A DNA stretch of 64,000 nucleotides. Origin: Rotaria sp. Silwood1 (taxonomy: Eukaryota > Rotifera > Eurotatoria > Philodinida > Philodinidae). The DNA is taken from positions 1,141,981 to 1,205,980 of the forward strand of contig CAJNOP010000022.1 in assembly GCA_905250075.1 (NCBI GenBank). The letters are read 5' to 3'. The position numbers and the translations under genes were made by a program. Below the pieces are notes generated by a model that worked only from the letters and a program-made list of their open reading frames with translations, ran no database searches and was not told the DNA's origin. Below, in pieces: positions 36,529 through 48,991 of this stretch; the first letter of the stretch is position 1; each line of letters opens with the position of its first letter.

Positions 36529-39018
36529 AATGATCAAAATATCTAAGGAAAAAAAAAAGATCTAAATTGAGGACATATGTACATATGTTAAACATACATC
36601 TGCTATTTTGGTAAATATGAATGTCGAAATACTTACAATCTCATTCAAAGTCGATCAATGTCAATATGATTGTCATAAATTACTCTATCAATAATAGTCA
36701 TGCACATGTGGTTCTATTTATAATCTGGAAGAGAAAAGGTAAGATTTATTTAACACATATTATTGGTTGATGTGATGATAGTGACACTCAACATTATGTC
36801 ATTATCACAGATTCTTTCCTTACCAATCAAAAAATAAAAACAGCAGAGAAGAAATAATCGCTTAGAAGGGAAAAAGTTAACGGAATCAATAAGAAAAGAA
36901 TCTTCAAAATTTTCCTTTAGTTATATTAGAACGATCGCTTTAAGCTAAACTAACAATGAATTTTTATATAATAAGTCATAATCGATTTGATTTTACTGAT
37001 TACTATGATCTATTTTTTTCTCATAATACCTGATATGACTCACCAGTTTAGTTATAGATTCCATGAAAAAAATCACATGAAATTACAAAAGTGAAATCAA
37101 CATAACATGTCTTTATATTGTTCTCGTTAAATATATTTTTGAAAAAAAGCAATTATTTATTGCACACAAACAAACAAACACACAATTCTCAGTCAATCTG
37201 TAGAGAAAATAATGTCTCTTTTTCTTTCATTAAAGGATGTAAAATAAGTTTTGTTTTCCTTAAGTAATATTCTTTTTTCACATGACTTCTCACTAATGGA
37301 GGCTATTATTCACAGTACATATCTTAGATGTCTAGAACTACTCTATCCTAGCATTTCTGTCTTGTATCTGTCATATTATTGTCACAGAGATACAAATAAC
37401 GTAAAAAAAAAATGATTAAAAAATTTCGTATTATTTTTCGTAATACTTCGAATGTCCTAAGAGTAACATTATACAAAAATATGATTTGAAGGCAACTGTA
37501 TAAATCAAAGTTCTTTAACAAAAAAAAAACAAAATAAAATATCGTAAATGAATGTTTATGCATCTGCTCGTTATCTTGGTCTATTAGTTACTATAAGAGA
37601 TAGAAATTTTTGCTTATTTGATGAAGTATTTCATAGACTATTATTATAAATTAATAGGTCTAATTTAGAACATTTCAAACCTCTTAGTAGATTGATTTCA
37701 TTGAGTAAAAAAAGAAAAAAACAAGAATTGTAAGTTCATTCAGAAAAACGACAATTATCCATCGACTCATTTTAGCCAGTATAAGAGCCATTGTGCTTTT
37801 CTATATAATTCATTCGTATGATTTGTTGCTTCTATATGTGACTATCAGCAGAGAAAAAAAACGGATCGTTCAATTCTTTCTTTTTTTTTCTATTCATAAC
37901 GGTGTAGACAAAAGATAGAAAGGCAAGAATGATGTTCAGAAAAATAAAAGTTACTCTATAAGGATTGAATATTCCTACGACTACAATATTTATTTATGTT
38001 CAAATATTTTGAAGATTTAAAAACTTGTTGAAGAATTTTTATAATTTTAATGCTGCTTGTATTTTTATAATAATAACATGTAGAAAACTAAAATTTTAGA
38101 ATCGATACTTCTATATATCTATGTAGACACCATGAATCATAGATCTCACTAGTGTAAATTCATGTGAAAAACAAAAAAATAAAAAAAAAAAAGAACATTC
38201 CTTGAGGGAATCAAAACTTATTTTACATCCTTTATTCTTTGCCGTCAGCGATAGTTCATTTTCTTTTCAGTTAGAGTTCTAGTCATCATTAGTTACTTCT
38301 TTGTCGTCTCCGGTTCTTTTTTTCTCTCGTTTTTTTCTTTGCCCAAGTTTTTCCGTCGTCATGAATTATCACAAACATACACACACTTACACGTTAACGA
38401 AGTATATGTCTTTTACATATTCACACATAAACATACAGAAATCTACAGAAGAGTAAACTAGGTCGACCAAATATATCGTAGAATGAGTAGGCGTATAGTG
38501 GAAAATTGCATAAAAACAACAAAGCGAAAAATATCAAACAAATTTTACCAATCTTATTTTCTTTAGTTCATATGGTTGTTACTGACTTGAGAGATTCTTA
38601 TTGACATATATATATATATATATATGCCTTACTAAATATTATTTTTCTAGTTCTCTACAACAAAAAGAAAAACAATTGGCAACGATAGGACGATAGATGC
38701 GAAAAAAAGCATAATGGAAGTCTGTAACAAAAACATGCAAATAAGAACATAAGAGCTGTTAAAAATTTATTACCGAGCATTCTAAAAGAGGATTGTTGAT
38801 GATTATGAAAAATAATCAAAGCATATATTTATTTTATTCTTGATAGTGGAATTCATTAGTACAGCTTACAGTACGTATTTTACAAATATTTTTTATGATT
38901 AAAAAAAAAAAGAAAAACGATCGTTGGACTATTTTAAAAGAGATTTTTATCTGACATACATATAAACAGATAGTCCAAAGTTCGAAAAAAAAAACAAGAA
39001 TTTATATGACTACAAACT
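36529..39018. other. intergenic, no gene seen
   Basis: AT-rich sequence between two minus-strand genes. It includes a (TA)n tract at about 38608-38627 and long A/T homopolymers. No coding frame, RNA gene or terminal repeat is supportable. Confidence 0.5.
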
Positions 39019-40259
39019 TCATTTATTAGTTGTGTCTAAATTAAATTCTTCATTATCTATATTAATTAAATGATTTTTATTATGATAATCAATAAGTTCA
39101 ACTGTTGTTGTTGGTAATAACTGTTCATTTATTGAATATATTACATGAAAACGTGTCACTGATGCATTTGGTGCTAGTTCTTGTATAGTATCTATATGTT
39201 GTCCGATATCTGTTTGTAAATCATGTGCAAAATATTTAATTAATTCACGTATAACAGATCCATGACTAACAACAAGTACATCAAGGTCAGAAAAATGATT
39301 TTCATATGAGGAATGTTTCAAAGTTTTGTTTAAAATTCGTTGTTTTTCACTATTACTATTATTTGATAAAGATGAAAGATCCATGGTTGAATCGATTGTT
39401 GATCGACATGATCTTGTTAAAATAATATGGTTTTTTAATTGATTGCGAATATTTTCTGTTGATATTGAACGTTTTTTATTCGAATCTTGTAGTCTTTTTT
39501 GAGTAATAAATAAATTTTCTGTCGAAACATTACATGTTGAACATTGTGTAGTACCTTGTTTTGTTAATAAATTGAATGTACCAAATTTAATAAAAATTTC
39601 TTGACATAGTTTTCGAAAAAATTTTATAGCACGTTCACGTACTTGGGCAGTTGTTTCAGCACCAGGAGGTGTGAAATTAATATAAGGAATACCATTCTCT
39701 TTTGCTAATTCATGTAACCATCGACGTGTTCGTCCTTCTGCAATACCAAACATCTAATTAATTCAAAATGAAACAAAAATTATATAAATTCAATCAAAAG
39801 TGATTTACTCTTTCACGTAATAAACTATCAAATTTAATTTTACATGATGATACACGATTTAATTGATGAATTTGACGTGCTGTCTAAAATAGTTAAATAT
39901 TATATGTATGATTATGTATTAAAAAGAATGTAAGGCTTTATGACTTTTTCATCTGAAGAAAAAATACATAAAAAAAAAACATACTTCTAAAGATCGTTTT
40001 AGATCACTTGAATAAATATGTGAAAAATGGTGATATTGCAAATATCGACCAAGTGCTTTCGATTGTTGATAACCAATATTAGATAACTCTGTATCAAGCA
40101 AACCTTGAATAATACCTTCAGCATTAGCATGTGTTTCAGCACTAAAAAAGAATTCATCAAATAGAAAAAGAAAAAAAATCAATAAGTTATAGATATTTAC
40201 TGTCGAACAAGTGTTAAATTAAAATGAACATGATCGACTTGTTCAGTATTTGAAAACAT
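39019..40259 (-). CDS. TIGAR: TIGAR-like fructose-2,6-bisphosphatase (histidine phosphatase)
   Basis: Four exons on the minus strand (40259-40201, 40141-39985, 39883-39809, 39753-39019) give 341 aa in one frame. The fold is that of the phosphoglycerate-mutase/histidine-phosphatase superfamily. TIGAR lowers fructose-2,6-bisphosphate and damps glycolysis. The catalytic triad is present: His20 in LTLVRHAET, Glu103 in GIAEGR, and His261 in VLVVSHGS. The match to TIGAR is supported by IIQG, LSNIGYQQSKALGRYL, SSDLKRS and FTPPGAET. The first motif reads RHAE instead of RHGE. Glu103 and His261 are about 60 residues further apart than in human TIGAR because of a Ser/Asn/Lys-rich insert (about residues 160-245), probably a surface loop. 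Substrate specificity cannot be proved from sequence. Confidence 0.88.
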
Positions 40260-42834
40260 TGATCTACAGATTATATAATTTAATAGATAGAATTAAAAAT
40301 ACTTGTTACTAACCGCATTGTAAATATAATTTTTTTGTGTGTCAAAAACACACGCCTTGTTTGCTTGCTTGTATCCACAAGATGTATATTATCCTTGGCC
40401 TTCGTTGACTGATCGCAAGAGAAGCTTTTGTTTTTGGCTACTATCTATTATAAAATACGCACGCACTGATGAAAAGGCTATTGGGCGTATCATCTATGAT
40501 TAGATAGATATTTATTTCCTGTATCGATCAATGTCATTCCTCAATACTATAAAACACGTTTCTCAGTCAAAACATGCTATACATTTATGACAAGCAGGAA
40601 GAAGAAAACATCGAGGATGTTAAGGCTAAGAAAAAAGATCGTTATCAAGTGACTAACTGTTTTATACTATCATACTGATTATATGGTGATTCTATCGTTC
40701 GTTCTTGAGTCGAATATTTTTATGCATTGAGAAATATGCAAATAATCTATCGAACAAATAAAATATGAAAGGAAAGGGCGAAGAGTACATCTCTATCAAA
40801 ACTTACCACAGTGTCAATAGGTGTAAATAGATACCTTGGCCTGGAGGGTATGCAAAGAGATAAAAAAAAGAAAAAAATACAGTTGTGCAATGGATTTTTG
40901 ATTACTTTTTATCAACAAGAACTTTATAATTACTTGGGCATTTACGACGCAGTAATAGTTTTTGTTTTGCCGTTTAAAGAAAAAAACTTTATCAAGTAAA
41001 TCTACACCTCCTTTGACAGAATACAAGAGTTACAAGAACAAATTAGAATCATTTTGTTCTTGAGCAGATCACACTTGAAATTTCATATAGAAGCATATAT
41101 TCTAAATTCTTTCAATCAATAAATAAATATTTTTTTTTCTTGCTTAGAATCAATATTGATTTTCCACTTATATATTTTTCTCTATTCAACATGATAAAAC
41201 CAAAAAAAGGAATTCCTTAACAATATTTCTTACAAGCTAATCTAATATGTCCGCATTTCTCGATTGTCAGCAGATTCTTCAATTTATGTTATATAAAAAT
41301 ATTTTTCTAAATTAAATAAAATCATGTAATTTCTTACACTTTTTTGAATAATTTGTTTCAAATCTTGATAATTCCGTTATGATTAATATATAATATAAAA
41401 TCAAATCAAGTCATTGGAAGACAAATACAAGTATTGAATTTTGTTTGAGACTTCTTGGACTATCATATATCTCCTCCATAGAATCATACATTATTCATTA
41501 TATGATAATTAGTAGACAGTTTAATCATTTATTCAGATATTTTTTTTCAAAAACAAGAATATAGAAAAATAAACTTCTATATACTATTGAATATTTTACA
41601 TATTTTCTCATTTATTTAACTCTTTGAGGGGACGGTGGGACATATTTGTCCCACCTATTTTTTCAATACAGAAAATGTTTGCTCTACATTAAACTGTTAC
41701 AATCTTTAAGGTACATAGGTCGCTTATCTGCCATCTCATGTAGGCCTTTTCTCTCTTCCTTCCTGTCATATAGATCCTTCTCAGATGTCCTTCTTTCTTT
41801 TTGCTACTATATACTGACGCATGATTTCTCCCTCTCTTCTCTCAATGCCTTATCATCAGGTTTTTATCTGATCATTTTAAGGCAAATACAACTGATTAAT
41901 TAAAGAACCATTTTTTGATTGAAAAAAATTCCATCCTCAAAGGGTTAATACTTCGGGAAATAAGCATATCGATTATTGATTAACTATTCAACTACACCTG
42001 TGTATTATTCAATTTCAGCTATATTTTTGCTTCAGTAAATCTTTTCATAGTATTGAAAATATTTTCAAACTTGCAATTTAAAAAAGGGCTAGATATTAAG
42101 TCAATTATCATCTTTAAACAAATAGCAATTAATATAAAGCATGTATATTTATAGTGCTACTGTTGTAATTTTGAAAAGTAATGCGTAGCATGCGAATATA
42201 TTTATCTAGGTGTATCAGAAAAAAGTATCTAGATAAAAAATTATATTAAGATTCTTCATCGTACAGTATCTAATTGATAGTTAAAAGCTATTAATGCAAT
42301 TCGTGCGAGATTAAAATGGGAAACACGGCATTGCTGTTGTTGCTAATTATATGGAAATTGTTTTATTCTGTCTATTTCGGGACACATTTCCTCACTATCT
42401 TTTACTTAATCCTCTAGAACAAAAATAAGAAAATAGTTCATATAGTCTAACAAAATCTTACTAATGTACGGTCTTCGACTGCATATTAACAACAAAGGGC
42501 AAGTTCTGAGGGAGGGGGAAGGTATAAATTTCTGATTCTATGTACTTCAGCATTAATTTTATGGTGTGTTTCACAAACCATTTGTATAATTGAAAATATC
42601 TACTTAATAATGTTTTGTTTTTGTTAAACGTATTCATGGTAAAAACAAAAATATCAATGACTAAGTTTTTGTGGTTGCATGGCACTGACTCATTCATTCT
42701 TGCACAACATTGTTTTTCTTTCGTCAATATTCATCGAAACAAATGACACACTCACCTGACATGTATTTTTGAGTTTATAAAAAAAAGATATGTTATATTA
42801 AATTATTGCTTAGGTTTTTAATTCTTTTGTTACA
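40260..42834. other. intergenic region with a TTAA element
   Basis: It separates the divergent TIGAR-like (-) and RapZ-C (+) genes. It holds the short TTAA-flanked element at 41620-41944; otherwise only short low-quality frames. Confidence 0.5.
41620..41944. mobile_element. 325-bp piggyBac-type MITE
   Basis: TTAA at 41616-41619 and 41945-41948 flanks terminal inverted repeats that begin CTCTTTGAGG on the left and, mirrored, CCCTTTGAGG on the right. TTAA plus a CCCTTTG-like end is the classic piggyBac pattern. Near the left end is a subterminal palindrome, GGTGGGACA-TATT-TGTCCCACC. There is no transposase frame, so it is non-autonomous. Confidence 0.75.
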
Positions 42835-43284
42835 ATGACTCAAGCTCAAGATATTAATATTAAATTATTCTCATTTGGTCATTCTTTTGGTGTTCCAAAA
42901 ACAGTTGACTTATTATATTCAGTACGTCATTTTCCAGTTCCTAACATAGATAATTATCAACAATATGATGGACGACATAAACGAATACAAAATGAATTGT
43001 TAAATTTGACACAATATGAAGATAAACTTAAAACAATCATTGAACAACTGATGAATTTTATTCATGAACATAACAAAAATTCTATCACATTGGCAATTGG
43101 ATGTGAACAAGGACGGCATCGATCAGTAGCTATAGTCGAACGACTTGCTGATTTATTGGGAACTACGTATAATGTAGAAGTCAGTCATCGAGATTTACAA
43201 AGAACAGGATATGATAAAAAGAAACAACGAGAAAGAACCCAAAATAGAGACAGAAAATATAACAGTTATGATGAAAATAACTAA
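42835..43284 (+). CDS. stand-alone RapZ C-terminal-domain protein
   Basis: A single frame of 149 codons. It matches the C-terminal domain of the bacterial RNase-adaptor protein RapZ (YvcJ family), without the N-terminal P-loop kinase domain. Residues 8-40 carry the opening block (KLFSFGHSFGVPKTVDLLYS then VRHFPVPN, as in 'SFG.k.G.P..aDlvfDVRflpNP'). Residues 86-104 carry the signature LAIGCEQGRHRSVAIVERL with Cys90 and the GRHRS loop. A basic tail (KKKQRERTQNRDRK) extends beyond the domain. In bacteria this domain binds small RNA and sugar-phosphate ligands; stand-alone versions in eukaryotes have no settled role. Codon use matches the neighbours, so transfer, if any, was old. Confidence 0.85.
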   Translation: MTQAQDINIKLFSFGHSFGVPKTVDLLYSVRHFPVPNIDNYQQYDGRHKRIQNELLNLTQYEDKLKTIIEQLMNFIHEHNKNSITLAIGCEQGRHRSVAIVERLADLLGTTYNVEVSHRDLQRTGYDKKKQRERTQNRDRKYNSYDENN

Positions 43285-45273
43285 CGTATTATTGTTTGGT
43301 AAATTTAAAATCATCATCTGATTAACTCACTTCAAATTGATCTAATTTTCTATAGTATAATGTTTTACATCTGTTCGTTTTTGGACTGTTATTGGTTTAA
43401 AAGGTTTCTGTTTCAAAGATTATTTCAATGGACATACAATTTTATTATATTTAATATTCATGTGATTGTTGAAGTTTTTTGTATAACGAAGATTGAAAGA
43501 TATATTAATCCTTAGATTTCATCTGAATCATTTCATTTAATCTGCTATACTATCCATATCAACTTATGATGATAAAATAAACTGAATGGCGAAAAACACT
43601 AAGTCTTTGAAATATTCCTATTCGTATTTAACAATCAAAACAGAATTGTCGCTTTTTGCAGAAATGAGAGACCATTCCTTAAAAGAAACCATTGCATAAT
43701 GTTCGTTTGGATCTATCCATTCTTCTAATGTGGATTAAGTCTTGTACACTATACATGGCTGATAACATAAAACATTTATTTTTGCATTGATTAATTATTG
43801 GCACTCAAAATTCACTGTCTGATAGTTCCTTTCTTAATAGTTTAATACAGTTGTAAAGATCAAAATTTAATAATCTGTTTCCAATACTCATACTACTCAG
43901 ATTGAAAAATCCTAAACTTGAATTTTGTCGAATCGGATGAAACATCTAAGATAATGCAACAGCAATTCGATAGCTGAAAAACATTAGATACTGGATAATG
44001 TTGTATTTACATATGAATAATTGTTCAATAATAAATTTAAAATAAAGAAAACAATATACCCAATCATTTAGACTCACTTTTAATTGACATCATCCTATAA
44101 CATAGTCTGGAATAAAAAGATAAGGCTACAAAAAATATTATACTGTTTGTTAAACTGATCTCGTAAGATAATCCAAGATAATGATAAAATAAAATAAATA
44201 ATTTATACTTACTGTTTATTCAGCTGAATAGCTCTTTTGTCATTGTAAACGCGCGTTGAGGAACACGAATACTCTGAAAATATTCGTTTCTTTAATTCTC
44301 TTGATATCATACCTTCCATTACGTACTGTTCAATTGATGATCTTGTGAATATATTGCTATACAAGAAGACATTCATCAATCGATGTGTACTGATTCTTAT
44401 TTCGGTAGGGAATATAGAATTATGCAAATAGTTTGTGTGTGCCTAAAAAAAAACTTGATTTTATCGAATCAATATTTTTCTTGTCATTATATCTCTTAGT
44501 TCGAATTAATTTGATGAATAGATTTATAAATTTATCAGAAACATTTTTTGTTCATTAGTATTATTCTCATCGTTACTGTTGCTTCGAAAGAAATTGGTCC
44601 TGATGGACATGTGTAGTTCTAGATTAACTTAAGATTTTCAGAAATTTGTAAGAAAATACAAAAAAATAAACTATATAGTATCTAAAGCCTTCGATACATT
44701 ACAAGATCTAAGGAGTTCTTATTCTGTCACTCAAAATCGTCATATTTGTTAATAAGTCCGGCCAATAATTCTTCATTTCAATTCATTTTTGCCAAACGCA
44801 TCGTTAATCAAAGAATTAACTTCGCTTATCCGATGCTCGTACCAAGAAAAACAAACAGATAATATCCTGTGAAAAACAAAGGAAAACAATTGTTGACAAG
44901 ATGAATATTCTCAAAACAATACAGTCAATATATCAGACAATCTCGGTACAATGTACAACACTGCGCACGCCAATAATCAGGTCCTATGTTTACGGCAACG
45001 TTTTATCTTTGTATAAAAGGCTTAAAGATTCTATTCAAAGTATACTGTAAGAGAACTCTGAAATAACACTTAACTATATATTTTAAACTAAACTATTTCT
45101 CCCTATTAGTTGTTTCTTATGATTTTACGAATTTGGGACTGGCACATCATTAAAATCACACAAGTAAAATGGTGTCCATGTGAAATTTAGATAGTATTAT
45201 GGAGATGAATATTACAAATAAGGTTCATTGAGACCCAATTTTCTTGATCCTAAACTGACAGAATCAAGATATA

Positions 45274-45579
45274 CAGGATGTTAAATAACCTTTACGCCCC
45301 CCTCTATAACCTAAAGTATCCATGATATCACAAATGTATTTTATACCAGATTAAAGTGCGTCAAAAACTGGATTTANNNNNNNNNNNNNNNNNNNNNNNN
45401 NNNNNNNNNNNNNNNNNNNNNNNNNNNNNNNNNNNNNNNNNNNNNNNNNNNNNNNNNNNNNNNNNNNNNNNNNNNNTAAATCCAGTTTTTGACGCACTTT
45501 AATCTGGTATAAAATACATTTGTAATATCATGGATACTTTAGGTTATAGAGGGGGGCGTAAAGGTTATTTAACACCCTG
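45274..45579. mobile_element. fold-back element with TA flanks, centre unsequenced
   Basis: Arms of about 103 bp mirror each other almost perfectly, from CAGGnTGTTAAATAACCTTT at the outside to CTGGATTTA at the inside. TA at 45272-45273 and 45580-45581 suggests a mariner-type target duplication. The left end reads CAGGATG and the right end, mirrored, CAGGGTG. Given the gap, the true length is unknown. Confidence 0.8.
45377..45476. other. assembly gap (100 N)
   Basis: Exactly 100 N, the usual placeholder for a gap of unknown size. It sits exactly at the hairpin centre of the fold-back element, so the palindrome itself probably broke the assembly. Confidence 0.99.
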
Positions 45580-47957
45580 TAGATATAAGTGTTTCCATTT
45601 GTAAACGTGCATTAAATAAAGTAAGATTAGATAAATATAAAAAGGGAGTTGATATATAAGAGCGATTCGTTTAACAAAATTAATTCGTAATATAAAACTT
45701 GATTTTTATGTTCATAGAGAAATAAATCGATTTTGAATAAGTTACACTTGACTAAAAGAAAGTTTAGTTTGTATGTGCAATGTTATTGGTTTTTCAACAC
45801 AAAATGAATCAAATTTTTGGTGGTTGGACTATTATCACTTTATTTGATTTTGTTCTTGAATACTATTCTGAAAACTTTACTTTTAATCTAAAATGATAAT
45901 TGAATAGATTGCTTAAACATATTTTTAACCCTCTAACCCGTGGCACTAAATTGGTACAATTGATATTGAGTCGACTACTAGAATAGATAATGTGGGTATT
46001 CAATATGACACGCGTATGGTTGAATTCAAATAAAGTCATTTCATTGTGGTCGTACAAAATGGATCAAAAATGACGCATTCGTGTCGTATGATATAAAAAT
46101 TTGACTTGTTTACAGTTTTCACAATTACATTATTATTTATCTATATAAAGCTAGACGTGTGTTACTTTTATGAGTTGCTTTTAGAAAATGAATCATTTCT
46201 GAAAATAACGTATAATTAGTTTTAGTTCATTACAATCGCAGTTCATAATCAAAAAACATTAAAGATATCGATATTAGGATGTTACATGTGTATCTATCAA
46301 CTCTTGGACAATGATAATCTATAGAACAATTTTATGTTACATTAAGACATAGATGTGCTTGATATTTAGAACAATATACGTTTGTCTTCATTGAGTTTGC
46401 CGCCAATGTGCTGAACAATCACAACAAGTCATACTTGAAAAATTCGAAGCAGTTTCTTTATTTTTTTTTTGATGGCTTAAGGTTATAGTCATTATTTCTG
46501 ATTCCAATGATGGATAATATGTAGCTAACATTATTAAAACTCGGTGTTCAGTTGTTCTTAGTTCCCGCAAGATTATATTTGCTCGTGAGTATATCTATGG
46601 GATTGCAATCGCATTTTAGAAATCTTTTTTTTCGATCTTAATAGTCTAGTTAGACGGATCACAGTCGAAAACAGTCTCTAATAAAAATTAAAACCTTTTT
46701 GAATGCATAACCGATGAAAATCCACATCTTTTTTTCAAGAACATTTTATACATGTATATATTCATGTTTGACGCGTTCCTAAAAGATGACATGAATTTTC
46801 ACAATTTAAAGGATGTTCCATACTAACTGATTATAAATTGTTAGTGATGTTTTTCGTGGTTTTCTTGATGTCAATAGCTGAAATTTTTTCACATATATAT
46901 ATATATCAAATCAAGATTTTTTTTGTTTCTAAAATTTTCAGCTCTCTAGCTGTAATTACTGATGCAATACATTAACAAGCTTGAAAAATATTTCACCATT
47001 AGTTATAGTTAGAGTGAGTGAAATTTCTAGAGATGAAAGATCCTCCTTGAAGATATACGTGATAAAAATTTCAGCTCTCTACGTCAGGAAAAAGTATGAA
47101 AAATATCATTAACAATTTATCATCAGTTATTATGGAGAAGTCTTTGTACAAATGATCTCTCCTCTTGTTGCTATCGTATATGTATACGTATACATGTTCT
47201 TCTCTTTTCTGGGTGTTATCTGGTTATTCTCTTGCTCTCTTTACTTTCTTCTTCTACCTTTACAACGTTGTTATTATTAATAAAACCGAACTCACATTGA
47301 TAAGATAACAAAATTTATATAGATAACATACAACTGGATTAATAGCAATATGTCGAAAATAAGCATGGAATGTTTTTGATTCATATCGTTTTCCGGCCAT
47401 TTGATATTTAACAAAAATTTAGATAAACTGTTCCAAACGTTCGTTATTATCACATTGAAGAATGTTGTTTATGGATTTTTTTGAATTTGACATATGCAAA
47501 TATTCGAATGAACTGATTACTGATTTTAGTTGAGTATCTCTTTTTGCATGTGGCAGAATGAACATGAAACCTATTTGTGTTTATAGCATAAAGTTAGTGT
47601 AGATTTGATGACGACAATGCTATTTTTAAGGCTTTTTTCATTAACAGAAAAATGTTATGCGTCATAAAGCAGTGCTTATTTTGCCTGATTTATTCTTCTT
47701 TTCGCCTCTAATGTTTTTCTTCCTCATTTAATTTTTAAAGGAAGTACAGCGTAGATTCAACCGATGTATAGGTACTTAAGTTTATTCAACATGATCATAA
47801 AGATGGAAGTGAATATAGGTTAAAATAATAAAAGCGACAAAATAAATCGTATTTTCTCAAATATTTATTGTTGTTCTAGTTTTTTCCTTCTGTTTTTTTG
47901 CTTGTTTACGAATTTTCAAAAATCATATAAGCAAATATATTTTTGTATATATTTATT

Positions 47958-48991
47958 TTATTCTTCCATAAATCCAGAGTCATAAAGTTTTTCAATTAAC
48001 GATGCAAGACCTTGATTCACAGCTTCTTGTGCAAATACAGGAATTTCTTCTAATCGTCCATCATGAATTTTTTCAACAACATTTCGAAAATGTGCAACAT
48101 CCTCAGGTGACATTTGTAATTTTGTAGCAAAACTCTTAAGATTTTTTGCCACTAAGAAAAATAAAAAGAAGAAATTTGGTTTATTTTTATTTTCTAATAA
48201 ACAAAAAAACAATAATAAAAATTTTTACCTGAAAATGCTGATGCTAATGCATCTAACCAAAATGATTTATTATTTTCAATAGTATTTGAAAATTTTTCGC
48301 CAAATAAAAACGTAAATAATTGTGAACCATGTAATACATGTTCAGCATCAAAGAAATTTTCAATATTGTCTTTTGCTGGTCGTTTAACTAAAAAAACAAA
48401 GAAAAACATTACAATTTGTTTTAATAGCATAGAAAAATATTTATTTACATGCAATACACGTTTCTTCATTTTCATCGAGATTACCAGGACAATCACCTGC
48501 ATGACCATCGCAAATAAATTGTAAAGCAATACACCGTTCACTCTGTGGACATTGAAATGGTTCCGATGGATCAATACATCCTATATAAAAATAACAAGAT
48601 AATTCAATTGAATATTAAATTAATATTTTCGTTGATTATTACACTCAAAAGACAGTTTTATTAGTTATAGATACTTTTTGTTGGCACAGAAAAAATTTTA
48701 GACGATCTCATGAGAAAAACAATTATAATAATATGTACCTTTAAATTGATGACTTGCTTTTAAAGCATCGAATGGTGACGCTTTCGAACGAGCATCGGCT
48801 GCACTAACAGTTGGTCTTTTTTCAAACCATCTTTTTAATAAATCATTCCGATGATGACCAGAATCAGTAAGCCAAGGTCGTCGTAGATCATTCGTAGGTA
48901 ACCGAGCGAATTCGGCACTACTAGCTACTTGCATAAGAGCGATCAAAGAGGAAATAATAATAGCAAGTTGTGATGAGATTGATTTCGTCAT
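47958..48991 (-). CDS. prohormone-4 / IDLSRF-like neuropeptide precursor with LDLa domain
   Basis: Four exons on the minus strand (48991-48739, 48580-48449, 48387-48229, 48151-47958) give 245 aa in one frame. A signal peptide (about residues 1-25, hydrophobic LAIIISSLIALMQVASS) leads into a basic region with cleavage-like RR and KR sites (NDLRRPWL, DLLKRWFEKRP). An LDL-receptor class A module follows with six cysteines at about 86, 95, 101, 108, 115 and 126 (CPQSERCIALQFICDG). Then come FKRPAKDNIENFF and a helical C-terminal domain ending EKLYDSGFMEE. This order, including the 'KRP' after the LDLa module, matches insect prohormone-4. The precursor is secreted and probably processed in neurons. 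An in-frame ATG at 49090 would hide the signal peptide, so 48991 is preferred. The IDLSRF hexapeptide itself is not recognisable here. Confidence 0.82.

Larger units (their letters stand above)
43285..47957. other. intergenic region with a fold-back element and an assembly gap
   Basis: No gene is supportable. The region contains the element at 45274-45579 with 100 N in its centre. A TTAACCCTCTAACCCGTGG run at about 45926-45944 looks like a piggyBac-type end, but no partner end was found. A (TA)n tract lies near 46899. Confidence 0.5.

Noticed and set aside
45926..45944. TTAACCCTCTAACCCGTGG as one end of a piggyBac element
   Set aside because: No matching mirrored end was found within the following several hundred bases, so no element can be delimited.
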